From Protaetiibacter sp. (GTDB taxonomy: Bacteria; Actinomycetota; Actinomycetes; Actinomycetales; Microbacteriaceae): DNA of 43,292 bases. Positions 15,349 through 24,072 of the stretch are shown piece after piece. The first letter of the stretch is position 1, and each line of letters opens with the position of its first letter. The stretch spans positions 1-43,292 of the forward strand of contig JASLGG010000041.1 in the NCBI GenBank assembly GCA_030150265.1, in the 5' to 3' direction. The position numbers and the translations under genes are program-made. The notes beneath the pieces were generated by a model, which saw only the letters and a list, made by a program, of their open reading frames with translations, made no database searches and was not told where the DNA came from.

Positions 15349-16070
15349 GCCCCGCCGGTCCGCCGCGCGGCGAGGTCGTCGTGCCGGATGCGGTGCGCGC
15401 CCGGGTCTCCGCACCCGAGGCGGTCTGGCTCAACGAGCTGGGCGGCCTCACCTTCCGCGACCCGGAGGGCGGCCGCTTCCTCAAGTGGAACCCCGCCGGG
15501 AACGGCCTCTCGCTCGCCGCGGAGCGGGAGCGGCTCGCCTGGGCGATCGCCTGGCATCCGGTGCCCGAGGTGCTCGAGTACCTCGCCGACGACGCGGGCG
15601 AGCTGCTCGTGACGCGCGCCCTGCCCGGCGAGGGCGCCGTGACGGCGCGCTGGCTCGCCGAGCCGCGCACGGCGGTGCGGGCGATCGGCGAGGGGCTCCG
15701 TGCGCTCCACGAGACGCTCCCGGTGGAGGAGTGCCCCTTCGACTGGTCCGCGGACGGGCGGATGGCCGCGCGCCCCGCCATCCGCGCAGCTCTCGGCGCG
15801 CCGCCGCCGGTGGACCGGCTGGTGGTCTGCCACGGCGACACCTGCCCGCCCAACACGATCATCGGAGCGGACGGACGCTGGGTCGGGCACGTCGACCTCG
15901 ACACCCTGGGCGTCGCCGACCGCTGGGCCGACCTCGCCGTCGCCTCGATGAGCCTCGGCTGGAACTACGGTCCCGGGTGGGAGGACGAGCTCTTCGCGGC
16001 CTACGGCATCCGTCGCGATGCCGAGCGCATCGCCTTCTACCGCGCTCTCTGGGACGCCGAGGAGGACTGA
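15345..16070 (+). CDS. APH-family phosphotransferase (APH(3')-like), chromosomal
   Basis: A 241-residue protein with the protein-kinase-like fold of aminoglycoside phosphotransferases: a probable ATP-binding lysine in FLKW (K47), the catalytic loop VVCHGDTCPPN (H163, D165, N170) and the metal-binding GHVDLDTLG (D184, D186), with the W-ADLA segment after it. By pattern it is closest to the APH(3') subgroup, but it is shorter than typical resistance enzymes and is translationally coupled to rsmE by a GTGA overlap. A housekeeping small-molecule kinase is at least as likely as drug resistance. It converges with the VanZ-RDD gene, and the 3' ends overlap by 34 bases. Confidence 0.8.
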   Translation: MSPAGPPRGEVVVPDAVRARVSAPEAVWLNELGGLTFRDPEGGRFLKWNPAGNGLSLAAERERLAWAIAWHPVPEVLEYLADDAGELLVTRALPGEGAVTARWLAEPRTAVRAIGEGLRALHETLPVEECPFDWSADGRMAARPAIRAALGAPPPVDRLVVCHGDTCPPNTIIGADGRWVGHVDLDTLGVADRWADLAVASMSLGWNYGPGWEDELFAAYGIRRDAERIAFYRALWDAEED

Positions 16071-17113
16071 GCCGCGCCGGCGGCCGGGTCCACGAGCCGC
16101 AGCCGCATCCCCGCCGCGAGCTGCGCCAGGCCGCGGTGCTGCGGCGAGCGCCATGCCACCACGATCGCCACGACGGCGAACGCGATCGTCGCGGCCCCGC
16201 CCCATCCGGGGATCTCCCCGAGCAGCTGGAAGCCGCCGATGCCGGCGAGGAACCGCACGGTGCGCCAGAGCGGCCGCGGATGCCGTCCGTCGACGCCGCG
16301 GAGCCCCACCGCGGCCTCCCCGACGGTCGTGCCGCTCGCCAGCACCACGACGCCCGAGAGCACGAACGCGGCGATCGCGCCGACGGCTCCGGAGAGCCCG
16401 GGGTCGAGGGCCGCCCGGTCGACGCGGAGCACATAGAGCTGCAGCGCGTTGCCCGCGACCGAGACCGCCGCGGTCGTGCCCCACACGACGAGCACGTCGC
16501 ACACCATCCCGATGAGACGCCGCGGGAGCGTGACCCGGCCGGCGCCCGCGGGTGACGGCACGGCCCGCCGCCGCAGTGCCGGGTAGGCGGCGAGCGAGCC
16601 GAGCACGGCGCCGAGCGTGTTGCTCGCGAGGTCGCCCGTGTCGAACAGGCGATAGGCGCACGGGAACAAGCCCCACACCCCGGTCAGCTGGGTCGTCTCG
16701 ACGAGCAGCGAGATGCCGAGACCCGTGAGCCCCGCCACCACGACGCCGCGGCGCCACAGCATCCGCACGAGCACGCCCCACGGCAGGAACAGCAGCACGT
16801 TGAGCGCGAGCTGCTGCACGGCGGGATTGCGCAGCGCACCCGCGGCCGCGTTCTCGGGGTCGATCACGTCGCGGATCGTCTGCAGCGGATCGAGCTCCAT
16901 GCCCGCGCACGCATAGGGGCCGGAGGGGATCGGCAGCAGCGTGTAGGCCTGCAGGCCGAGGATCCACAGCAGCAGCGCGAGCCAGGCGAGCGTGCGGCTC
17001 GCGGTGAGCCCGCCGCGGCGACGGTAGCTGATCGCCACGAACGGCACGAGCAGGGCGATCGCCAGCAGCGCCCCCACGAGGAGCGCGACGATCCCCGGCA
17101 TCACGCGGTCCAT
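16037..17113 (-). CDS. VanZ-RDD fusion membrane protein
   Basis: A 358-residue membrane protein with two recognisable parts. Residues 1-185 match the VanZ family (four hydrophobic segments, QLALNVLLFLPWGVLVRML, SLLVETTQL, DTGDLASNTLGAVLG). Residues about 195-335 match the RDD family (RRLIGMVCDVLVVWGT, then TTVGEAAVGLRGVDG). VanZ proteins are linked to teicoplanin resistance in some Gram-positives; the role of RDD proteins is poorly defined. TGGAAT (17120-17125) lies 6 bases upstream of ATG 17113, a weak leaderless -10. A second in-frame ATG (17101) is also possible. The last 34 bases overlap the APH gene on the other strand. Confidence 0.85.
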   Translation of the reverse strand: MDRVMPGIVALLVGALLAIALLVPFVAISYRRRGGLTASRTLAWLALLLWILGLQAYTLLPIPSGPYACAGMELDPLQTIRDVIDPENAAAGALRNPAVQQLALNVLLFLPWGVLVRMLWRRGVVVAGLTGLGISLLVETTQLTGVWGLFPCAYRLFDTGDLASNTLGAVLGSLAAYPALRRRAVPSPAGAGRVTLPRRLIGMVCDVLVVWGTTAAVSVAGNALQLYVLRVDRAALDPGLSGAVGAIAAFVLSGVVVLASGTTVGEAAVGLRGVDGRHPRPLWRTVRFLAGIGGFQLLGEIPGWGGAATIAFAVVAIVVAWRSPQHRGLAQLAAGMRLRLVDPAAGAAQSSSASQRAR

Positions 17114-17155
17114 GCCCCCATTCCATCAGCCGAGCGGCGTCGCGGGCCGCATCCG

Positions 17156-17161
17156 TAGGAT
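17156..17161 (+). promoter_or_regulatory. TAGGAT -10 element, leaderless promoter of the HIT-phoH-ybeY-CorC-era run
   Basis: TAGGAT ends 6 bases before ATG 17168. It is the only clear promoter seen before the tightly packed run that ends at era. Confidence 0.55.
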
Positions 17162-17167
17162 GGAGGC

Positions 17168-17515
17168 ATGCCGGACGCCCCCACGATCTTCGAGCGGATC
17201 ATCGCGCGCGAGATCCCCGCCGACATCGTCTACGAGGACGAGCGCGTCGTCGCGTTCCGCGACATCGCCCCGCAGGCGCCCGTGCACCTGCTCGTGGTGC
17301 CGCGCACGCCGGAGTACCCGGATGTGGCGGCCCTCGCCTCCGCGGACCCCGCGCTGCTCGCCCACGTGGTGGCGGTCTCGAAGCGACTCGCGGGCGAGCA
17401 CGCCGACGGCGACTACCGGCTCGTCTTCAACTCGGGCCCGAACGCCGGGCAGACCGTCTTCCACGTGCACGCCCACGTGCTCGCCGGCGGACTGGCGGAA
17501 GGCACCCTTGCCTGA
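17168..17515 (+). CDS. HIT family protein (HinT-like)
   Basis: A 115-residue histidine-triad protein. The catalytic triad HVHAHVL is at residues 99-105, and the N-terminal TIFERIIAREIPADIVYEDE plus the P-HLLVVPR segment are typical of HinT-type purine-nucleoside phosphoramidases. The natural substrate here is unknown. The gene is the first in a compact operon with phoH, ybeY, a CorC-like gene and era, an arrangement common in actinobacteria. A leaderless start fits the TAGGAT -10 6 bases upstream. Confidence 0.93.
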   Translation: MPDAPTIFERIIAREIPADIVYEDERVVAFRDIAPQAPVHLLVVPRTPEYPDVAALASADPALLAHVVAVSKRLAGEHADGDYRLVFNSGPNAGQTVFHVHAHVLAGGLAEGTLA

Positions 17516-17519
17516 CGGG

Positions 17520-18557
17520 ATGAGCGGAACCGAGCACGGTCACGCCGAGCTCGAGGTCGACGGCGTCGCGATGGTGCGCCTGCTCGGACCCCAGGACCGG
17601 CTGCTCACGACCCTCGAGCACCAGTACCCCGAGGTGCAGGTGCTCGTGCGCGGCAACCAGGTGCGGCTCGACGGCCCCGTGCAGCAGGTGGCCGACGCCA
17701 GCCGCCTCGTCGCCGAGCTCATCGAGCTCGTGCGCCAGGGCGTCGACCTCGAGCCCGCCGAGGTGACCACCTCGCGGCGCATCCTCGACGGCGGAGGCGC
17801 GCCGGCCGAGGTGCTGAGCCAGGCGATCCTCACGGCGCGCGGCAAGGCCATCCGTCCGAAGACGCTGGGCCAGAAGGAGTACGTCGACGCGATCGACGAG
17901 AACACCATCACCTTCGGCATCGGGCCCGCGGGAACCGGCAAGACCTACCTCGCGATGGCGAAGGCCGTGCAGGCGCTCCAGCGCAAGGAGGTCGACCGCA
18001 TCATCCTGAGCCGGCCCGCGATCGAGGCGGGGGAGCGGCTCGGGTTCCTGCCCGGCACCCTCACCGATAAGATCGACCCCTATCTGCGCCCGCTCTACGA
18101 CGCGCTCAACGAGATGATGGACCCCGAGCTCGTGCCGAAGCTGCTCGCCGCGGGCACGGTCGAGGTCGCGCCGCTCGCCTACATGCGTGGGCGCACGCTC
18201 AACAACTCCTTCGTGGTGCTCGACGAGGCGCAGAACACCACGCCCGAGCAGATGAAGATGTTCCTCACCCGGCTCGGCTTCGGCACCCGGATGGTCGTCA
18301 CCGGCGACATCACCCAGATCGACCTGCCGACGGGCGCATCCGGGCTCCAGCTCGTGACGCGCGTGCTCGACGGGATCGACGACATCCACTTCTCGCGGCT
18401 CACGAGCGACGACGTCGTGCGGCACTCGCTCGTCGGCCGCATCGTCGACGCATACACCAAGTACGACGCCGAGAAGCAGGCCCGCGCCCACGAGCGGCGC
18501 GAGGCGGCCGAGTTCGCGAACCGCGCCGAGCGGCGCAAGGGCATGGGGAAGAGATAG
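17520..18557 (+). CDS. phoH: PhoH family ATPase
   Basis: A 345-residue cytoplasmic ATPase of the PhoH-like group. The Walker A motif GPAGTGKT is at residues 135-142 and Walker B with VVLDEAQN at 232-239; R-PA-EAGERLGFLPG and a GD-TQIDLP motif lie between and after these. PhoH proteins are linked to RNA metabolism, often beside ybeY as here, but their in vivo substrate is uncertain. It starts 4 bases after the HIT stop. The GGAAGG string in the end of the HIT gene is a possible, rather distant Shine-Dalgarno site. The C-terminus is strongly basic (ERRKGMGKR), which suits an RNA contact. Confidence 0.94.
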   Translation: MSGTEHGHAELEVDGVAMVRLLGPQDRLLTTLEHQYPEVQVLVRGNQVRLDGPVQQVADASRLVAELIELVRQGVDLEPAEVTTSRRILDGGGAPAEVLSQAILTARGKAIRPKTLGQKEYVDAIDENTITFGIGPAGTGKTYLAMAKAVQALQRKEVDRIILSRPAIEAGERLGFLPGTLTDKIDPYLRPLYDALNEMMDPELVPKLLAAGTVEVAPLAYMRGRTLNNSFVVLDEAQNTTPEQMKMFLTRLGFGTRMVVTGDITQIDLPTGASGLQLVTRVLDGIDDIHFSRLTSDDVVRHSLVGRIVDAYTKYDAEKQARAHERREAAEFANRAERRKGMGKR

Positions 18558-18559
18558 CG

Positions 18560-19021
18560 ATGTCGATCGAGATCAACAACGAGTCCGGCGTCGCGGTCGA
18601 CGAGGCCGGCCTCGTGCGCCTCGCCGCCTTCGCTCTCGACTTCCTGCACGTGCACCCGGATGCCGACCTCGCGATCGTGCTCGTCGACGAGGCCGCCATG
18701 GAGCAGCTCCACGTGCAGTGGATGGACGAGCCCGGGCCGACCGACGTGCTGAGCTTCCCGATGGACGAGCTGCGCCCCGGTTCGGAGGACGAGCTCACGC
18801 CCGCCGGGCTGCTCGGCGACATCGTGCTGTGCCCGCAGGTGGCGATCGAGCAGGCGAAGGGCGCCGGCCACTCCACCCAGGACGAGCTCCAGCTGCTGAC
18901 GGCCCACGGCATCCTGCACCTCCTCGGCTTCGACCACGCGGAGCCCGACGAGGAGAAGGAGATGTTCGGCCTGCAGCGCGACATCCTCGTGGGCTACGCC
19001 CACTCCGAGCGACGACGGTAG
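18560..19021 (+). CDS. ybeY: rRNA maturation endoribonuclease YbeY
   Basis: A 153-residue UPF0054 metalloprotein. The zinc-binding signature H-X3-H-X5-H is complete (H116, H120, H126 in HGILHLLGFDH), preceded by the conserved TDVLSFPMDE (61-70) and LLGDIVLCP. YbeY takes part in 16S rRNA 3'-end maturation and 70S quality control. It starts 2 bases after the phoH stop, so translation is probably coupled, and it is followed by the CorC-like gene after 4 bases. Confidence 0.95.
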   Translation: MSIEINNESGVAVDEAGLVRLAAFALDFLHVHPDADLAIVLVDEAAMEQLHVQWMDEPGPTDVLSFPMDELRPGSEDELTPAGLLGDIVLCPQVAIEQAKGAGHSTQDELQLLTAHGILHLLGFDHAEPDEEKEMFGLQRDILVGYAHSERRR

Positions 19022-19025
19022 CGCC

Positions 19026-20327
19026 GTGCTCGGGCTGTTCATCGCCGTCGCGGTGCTCGCCGTCGCCTTCGGCGGCCTCCTCGCCGCGGTCGACGCGGCC
19101 CTCTCGGTGCTCTCGCGCACCGACCTCATCGACCTCGCGGCGCACCACCGCGCGAAGCGCTCGCTGCTCGCGATCGCGGGCGACATCGGGGCGCACGTCA
19201 ACGCGGTCAACTTCATGCGGGTGTTCTCGGAGGCGCTCGCGGCGGTGCTCGTGACCCTCACCTTCGCCGAGGTCTTCGACGAGTGGTGGTGGGTGCTGCT
19301 CGCCTCGGTGGTGGTCGTGACGGGCATCTCGTTCGTGCTGGTCGGCTCGAGCCCGCGCTCGGTGGGGCGGGCGCACGCGAAGGGCGTCGTGGCGTTCTCG
19401 GCGCTCGTCGTGCGTGCCATCCGGGTGCTGCTCGGACCGGTCGCGGCGGGGCTCGTCGCGCTCGGCAACCGGGTCACGCCGGGACGCCCCAAGACGGCGG
19501 TGAGCTTCTCGAGCGAGGAGCAGCTGCTCTCGATGGTCGACGAGGCCACCGAGCTCGAGGTTCTCGAGGAGGACGACCGCGAGCTCATCCACTCGATCTT
19601 CGAGTGGGGCGACACCGTCGTGCGCGAGGTGATGATCCCGCGCACCGACATGGTCACGATCGAGGCGGACGCGTCGATCGGCGCGGCCCTCGGCCAGTTC
19701 TTCCGCACGGGCGTCTCGCGGATGCCGGTGATCGGCAGAGACGCCGACGAGGTGCTCGGCGTGCTCTACCTGCGCGATGCCGCGCGGATGAGCCACGAGC
19801 AGCCGCTCGACGCGCGCGGCCTCGCCGTGGGCGACCTCGCGCGGCCCGCGGTGTTCGTGCCCGAGTCGAAGAAGGCCGACGATCTGCTGCGGCAGATGCA
19901 GCTCGACCGCGCCCATCTGGCGATGGTCGTCGACGAGTACGGCGGCATCGCGGGCCTCGTGACGCTCGAGGACCTCATCGAGGAGCTCGTGGGCGACATC
20001 TCCGACGAATACGACCGCGAGGCGGCCGACGTCGTGGAGCTGTCGGAGGGCGTCTACCGGGTGAGCGCGCGTCTGGCGACCGACGAGCTGGGCGACCTGT
20101 TCGGCATCGAGCTCGACGACGACGAGGTGGACTCGGTGGGCGGCCTGCTGGCCAAGGCGCTCGGGCGCCTGCCCGTCCCGGGACAGTCGGTCACGGTGTC
20201 GGGCCTCGTGCTCACGGCGGAGCGCACCGAGGGGCGGCGCAAGCGGCTGTCGACGGTCGTCGTCGAGCGGGATGCGGCGCTCATCGACGCCGAGGAGGCC
20301 TTCGGCAGTGAGGAGCAGCAGCGATGA
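19026..20327 (+). CDS. Hemolysin/CorC family protein (DUF21-CBS-CorC)
   Basis: A 433-residue membrane protein. Residues 1-150 form a CNNM/DUF21-type domain with several hydrophobic segments. A paired CBS domain spans about 190-310 (VREVMIPRTDM, then AHLAMVVDEYGGIAGLVTLEDLIEELVGDI), and the C-terminal CorC_HlyC domain begins near YRVSARLATDELGDLFG. Such proteins are linked to magnesium or cobalt efflux or regulation; the label hemolysin is historical. The GTG 19026 start is 4 bases after the ybeY stop. The first membrane helix begins almost at the start codon. Confidence 0.9.
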   Translation: MLGLFIAVAVLAVAFGGLLAAVDAALSVLSRTDLIDLAAHHRAKRSLLAIAGDIGAHVNAVNFMRVFSEALAAVLVTLTFAEVFDEWWWVLLASVVVVTGISFVLVGSSPRSVGRAHAKGVVAFSALVVRAIRVLLGPVAAGLVALGNRVTPGRPKTAVSFSSEEQLLSMVDEATELEVLEEDDRELIHSIFEWGDTVVREVMIPRTDMVTIEADASIGAALGQFFRTGVSRMPVIGRDADEVLGVLYLRDAARMSHEQPLDARGLAVGDLARPAVFVPESKKADDLLRQMQLDRAHLAMVVDEYGGIAGLVTLEDLIEELVGDISDEYDREAADVVELSEGVYRVSARLATDELGDLFGIELDDDEVDSVGGLLAKALGRLPVPGQSVTVSGLVLTAERTEGRRKRLSTVVVERDAALIDAEEAFGSEEQQR

Positions 20328-21223
20328 GCGAGGAATCCGGATTCCGCGCGGGGTTCGCCACGTTCGTGGGGCGCCCGAACGTCGGCAAGTCGACCCTGAC
20401 GAACGCGCTCGTGGGGGAGAAGGTCGCGATCACCTCGCCCAAGCCGCAGACCACGCGCTCGGCGATCCGCGGCATCGTGCACACGAGCGACGGGCAGCTC
20501 GTGATCGTCGACACCCCGGGCATCCACCGCCCCCGCACCCTGCTCGGCGAGCGGCTCAACGCGGTGGTCACCTCGATCCTCGGTGATGTCGACGTCATCG
20601 GCTTCTGCGTGCCCGCGAACGAGCGCATCGGACCGGGCGACCGCTTCATCGAGGAGCAGCTCGAGCACTTCCCGCGCGCGAGGAAGGTCGCGATCGTCAC
20701 CAAGATCGACGCGGTGCCGCGGCCGGCGGTCGCCGAGCAGCTGATGGCGGTGAGCGGGCTGCGCGAGTGGGACGCGATCATCCCCGTGTCGGCGACGAGC
20801 CGCATCCAGCTCGACACGCTCACCTCGCAGCTCATCGGGCTGCTGCCGGAGTCGCCGCCGCTCTACCCCGACGACGCGGTCACCGACGAGACGCTCGAGC
20901 ACCGCATCGCCGAGCTCATCCGGGAGGCGGCCCTCGACGGCGTCTCGGACGAGCTCCCGCACTCGCTCGCCGTGACGATCGACGACATCGTCGAGCGCGA
21001 CGACAAGGAGCTCGTGGAGGTGTACGCGAACCTCTGGGTCGAGCGCGACAGCCAGAAGGGCATCATCATCGGCAAGGGGGGTGCACGCCTCCAGGAGGTG
21101 GGAGCCCGCGCCCGCGCCGGCATCGAGCCGCTGCTCGGCAGCCAGGTCTACCTCTCCCTCCGCGTCAAGGTCGCCCCCAACTGGCAGCGCGACCCCAAGC
21201 ATCTCTCGCGCCTCGGCTTCTGA
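20324..21223 (+). CDS. era: GTPase Era
   Basis: A 299-residue Era, the essential KH-domain GTPase that binds the 3' end of 16S rRNA during 30S assembly. G1 is GRPNVGKST (16-24), G3 is DTPG (63-66), G4 is TKID (126-129, Thr in place of the usual Asn) and the KH loop is IIIGKGGARLQEVG in the C-terminal domain. The ATG overlaps the end of the CorC-like gene (ATGA at 20324-20327). The final A of its TGA stop is the first base of the long palindrome that follows. Confidence 0.96.
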   Translation: MSEESGFRAGFATFVGRPNVGKSTLTNALVGEKVAITSPKPQTTRSAIRGIVHTSDGQLVIVDTPGIHRPRTLLGERLNAVVTSILGDVDVIGFCVPANERIGPGDRFIEEQLEHFPRARKVAIVTKIDAVPRPAVAEQLMAVSGLREWDAIIPVSATSRIQLDTLTSQLIGLLPESPPLYPDDAVTDETLEHRIAELIREAALDGVSDELPHSLAVTIDDIVERDDKELVEVYANLWVERDSQKGIIIGKGGARLQEVGARARAGIEPLLGSQVYLSLRVKVAPNWQRDPKHLSRLGF

Positions 21224-21268
21224 TCCCGCGGGATGCCGATTCCCGCTGAAACCGGCATCCCGCGGGAT
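21223..21268. promoter_or_regulatory. Twin ATCCCGCGGGAT palindromes forming a 16-bp inverted repeat
   Basis: ATCCCGCGGGATGCCG (21223-21238) and its exact complement (21253-21268) form a perfect 16-bp stem with a 14-base loop. Each arm contains the 12-base perfect palindrome ATCCCGCGGGAT (21223-21234 and 21257-21268), with centres 34 bases apart. It begins in the era stop codon. As RNA it could terminate era transcription (there is no T-tract); as DNA it could be a double operator for the two-component genes, whose -10 starts 38 bases further on. Confidence 0.7.
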
Positions 21269-21305
21269 ACATCGGGGGGTGGATGTGGGCGCACGGCGGG
21301 GTGGG

Positions 21306-21311
21306 TAGCGT
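21306..21311 (+). promoter_or_regulatory. TAGCGT -10 element, leaderless promoter of the histidine kinase gene
   Basis: TAGCGT ends 7 bases before ATG 21319. The same hexamer at the same spacing precedes the ABC ATPase gene at 23284. Confidence 0.5.
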
Positions 21312-21318
21312 GAGGGGC

Positions 21319-22548
21319 ATGTGGAGGAGGCTCACGACGACCCAGCTCGTCGTCGACCTGCTCCTGGCGGCGGGCTTCTTCGCGGTCGCGCTCGTCTGGG
21401 CGGGCGTGCGCGGCTGGTACTTGATAGTGCTCGCCGGCTTCGCCCTCGCGCTCGCGCTGCGCCGCAAGGCGCCCGGGCTCGCGCTCGGCATCGCGTGGGC
21501 GTCGGCGGTGCTGCAGATGGCGGTGCGGCTCGACCCGAGCCCCATGGACGTCGCGGTCTTCCCGATCGTCTACTCCGCGGCCGCCTACGGCACCTCCCTC
21601 GTGCGCTGGCTCTCGCTCGCCTCCACGCTCGTCGCCCCCGCGACCATCACGGGCTACATCCTGGTGACCCAGGGCATCTCCGAGCTGAGCATGTGCGTGC
21701 AGTTCCAGTACTCCTACTGCGCCAGCTACGTGCCCGACCTCGCGGTCCGCGGGGCCGGCTGGTTCGTCGCCTTCGCCTTCGCCTTCCTGCTCGCCTGGGC
21801 GATCGGGCAGCTCGTGCGCACCCGCATCCGGGCGCGCGAGACCCGGGTGGCGATGCTCGCCGTCGAGAAGGAGGTCGTGGCCGAGCAGGAGCGCACCCGG
21901 ATCGCCCGCGACATGCACGACGTGGTGGCGCACTCGCTCGCCGTCGTGGTGGCGCAGGCCGACGGCGCGCGCTACGCGGCACGCACGGACCCCGCGGCCG
22001 CGGAGGAGGCGCTGCGCACGATCGCGGCCACCGCGCGGGAGGCGCTCGGCGACGTGCGCGTGCTGCTCGCACAGCTGCGGCACAGCCAGGAGGACGGCCC
22101 CCAGCCGACCCTCGCCGACCTCGACCGACTGCTCGACCAGCTGCGCGCCTCGGGCCTGCAGATCGTGCGCGAGGACCTCGGCGGCCCCCTGCCGCTCGGC
22201 ACCGCCCAGCAGATCGCCGTGTACCGCATCGTGCAGGAGTCGCTGACCAACGCCCTCCGCCACGCCGACGTCGAACGCCCCGTCGGCATCCGCTTCAGCT
22301 GGACCCCGCACGGGCTCGAGCTCACCGTGGCCAGCTTCCTGCGCGAGCTGAGGCCGCGCACCGGCGTGATCCCGATCGCCGCGCCGTCGCCCGGCCACGG
22401 CATCGCGGGCATGACCGAGCGCGCCGCGCTCGCGGGCGGCTGGCTGCGCACCTACGCCGAGAGCGGCCGCTTCCTCGTGACCGCGTGGCTGCCCTACGCC
22501 CCCACCGGCTCGCACGCCCCGATCGTCCTGGAGGACAGCACCCGATGA
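21319..22548 (+). CDS. NarL/DesK-type sensor histidine kinase (HisKA_3)
   Basis: A 409-residue kinase. The N-terminal 165 residues contain four or five membrane segments with an unusual extracytoplasmic loop around 117-143 holding two cysteines (C126, C134), which could form a disulfide. The dimerisation/phosphoacceptor motif RIARDMHDVVAHSLAVVV has its histidine at 200. The ATPase part shows QESLTNALRHA and GHGIAGMTERAALAGG; the usual DxGxG box is not clear, as is common in this subgroup. Its stop overlaps the start of the response regulator (ATGA). The in-frame ATG at 21283 is rejected in favour of 21319, which follows TAGCGT by 7 bases. Confidence 0.92.
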   Translation: MWRRLTTTQLVVDLLLAAGFFAVALVWAGVRGWYLIVLAGFALALALRRKAPGLALGIAWASAVLQMAVRLDPSPMDVAVFPIVYSAAAYGTSLVRWLSLASTLVAPATITGYILVTQGISELSMCVQFQYSYCASYVPDLAVRGAGWFVAFAFAFLLAWAIGQLVRTRIRARETRVAMLAVEKEVVAEQERTRIARDMHDVVAHSLAVVVAQADGARYAARTDPAAAEEALRTIAATAREALGDVRVLLAQLRHSQEDGPQPTLADLDRLLDQLRASGLQIVREDLGGPLPLGTAQQIAVYRIVQESLTNALRHADVERPVGIRFSWTPHGLELTVASFLRELRPRTGVIPIAAPSPGHGIAGMTERAALAGGWLRTYAESGRFLVTAWLPYAPTGSHAPIVLEDSTR

Positions 22549-23210
22549 CCGAGCCGATCCGCGTCGCCCTCGTCGACGACCAGGCCCTGTTCCGCACCGG
22601 CATCCGGATGCTGGTGGGCTCCCAGCCCGACCTCGCGTTCGTGGGAGAGGCGGGCGACGGCCTCGAGGGGGTCGCGCTCGCGGCCCGCGAGCGTCCCGAC
22701 GTCGTGCTCATGGACATCCGGATGCCCGTCATGGACGGCATCGAGTCGACCCAGCGCATCCTCGCCGCCGCCGATGCGGCCGGCCGCGACCGGCCCCGCG
22801 TCGTGGTGCTCACGACCTTCGACCTCGACGAGGCGGCGACGCGCGCCATCCGGGCGGGGGCGAGCGGGTTCCTCCTCAAGGACTCCGACCCCGAGTTCCT
22901 GCTCGCGGCGATCCGCACCGTGCACGCGGGGACGGCGGTCATCGCGCCGTCCGCCACCCGTGAGCTCTTCGAGCACTTCGACTCGCGCAGCGCGGTCGCG
23001 CGCGAGCCGGAGGAGTTCGCGGCCCTCACCGCCCGCGAGCGCGACATCTTCCTGCTCGCGGCGCGCGGCCTCTCGAACTCGGAGATCGCCCAGGGCGAGT
23101 ACGTGAGCGAGGCGACCGTCAAGACGCACATCTCCCGCATCCTCGCGAAGCTCGCGCTGCGCGACCGGGTGCAGCTCGTGGTCTACGCCTTCGAGAACAG
23201 ACTGCTGTAG
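22545..23210 (+). CDS. LuxR/NarL-type response regulator
   Basis: A 221-residue regulator. The receiver domain has the acidic pair D11/D12, phosphoacceptor D57 (VVLMDIRMP), T90 and K112. The C-terminal helix-turn-helix domain is LTARERDIFLLAARGLSNSEIAQGEYVSEATVKTHISRILAKL. It is co-translated with the kinase by an ATGA overlap. The ABC exporter genes start 73 bases downstream behind their own promoter and a CCTCCGGAGG palindrome, so this regulator probably controls that exporter and perhaps its own operon. Confidence 0.94.
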   Translation: MTEPIRVALVDDQALFRTGIRMLVGSQPDLAFVGEAGDGLEGVALAARERPDVVLMDIRMPVMDGIESTQRILAAADAAGRDRPRVVVLTTFDLDEAATRAIRAGASGFLLKDSDPEFLLAAIRTVHAGTAVIAPSATRELFEHFDSRSAVAREPEEFAALTARERDIFLLAARGLSNSEIAQGEYVSEATVKTHISRILAKLALRDRVQLVVYAFENRLL

Positions 23211-23212
23211 TC

Positions 23213-23228
23213 ATCCTCCGGAGGGATG
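23213..23228. promoter_or_regulatory. Palindrome upstream of the ABC exporter genes, candidate response-regulator site
   Basis: CCTCCGGAGG (23215-23224) is a perfect 10-base palindrome inside a broader ATCC...GGAT arrangement. Its centre lies about 64 bases upstream of the ATPase start. The palindrome at 21257-21268 has a similar ATCC...GGAT frame and is centred about 56 bases upstream of the kinase start. Confidence 0.5.
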
Positions 23229-23270
23229 CGGATGCTCCGTTCGCCCGATGCGGCGCCCGGCGCCCGTCCG

Positions 23271-23276
23271 TAGCGT
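23271..23276 (+). promoter_or_regulatory. TAGCGT -10 element, leaderless promoter of the ABC exporter genes
   Basis: TAGCGT ends 7 bases before ATG 23284, identical in sequence and spacing to the -10 of the histidine kinase gene. Confidence 0.5.
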
Positions 23277-23283
23277 CGGAGGC

Positions 23284-24071
<788 letters not shown>

Positions 24072-24072
<1 letters not shown>

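Noticed and set aside
15345..16070. Acquired aminoglycoside resistance gene
   Set aside because: No mobile element, no composition change and translational coupling to rsmE argue for a resident chromosomal kinase.
21283..21319. Upstream ATG starts for the histidine kinase (21283) and the ABC ATPase (23248)
   Set aside because: Each extension would run through the TAGCGT -10 element and add residues not typical of the family; the downstream ATG fits the leaderless spacing.
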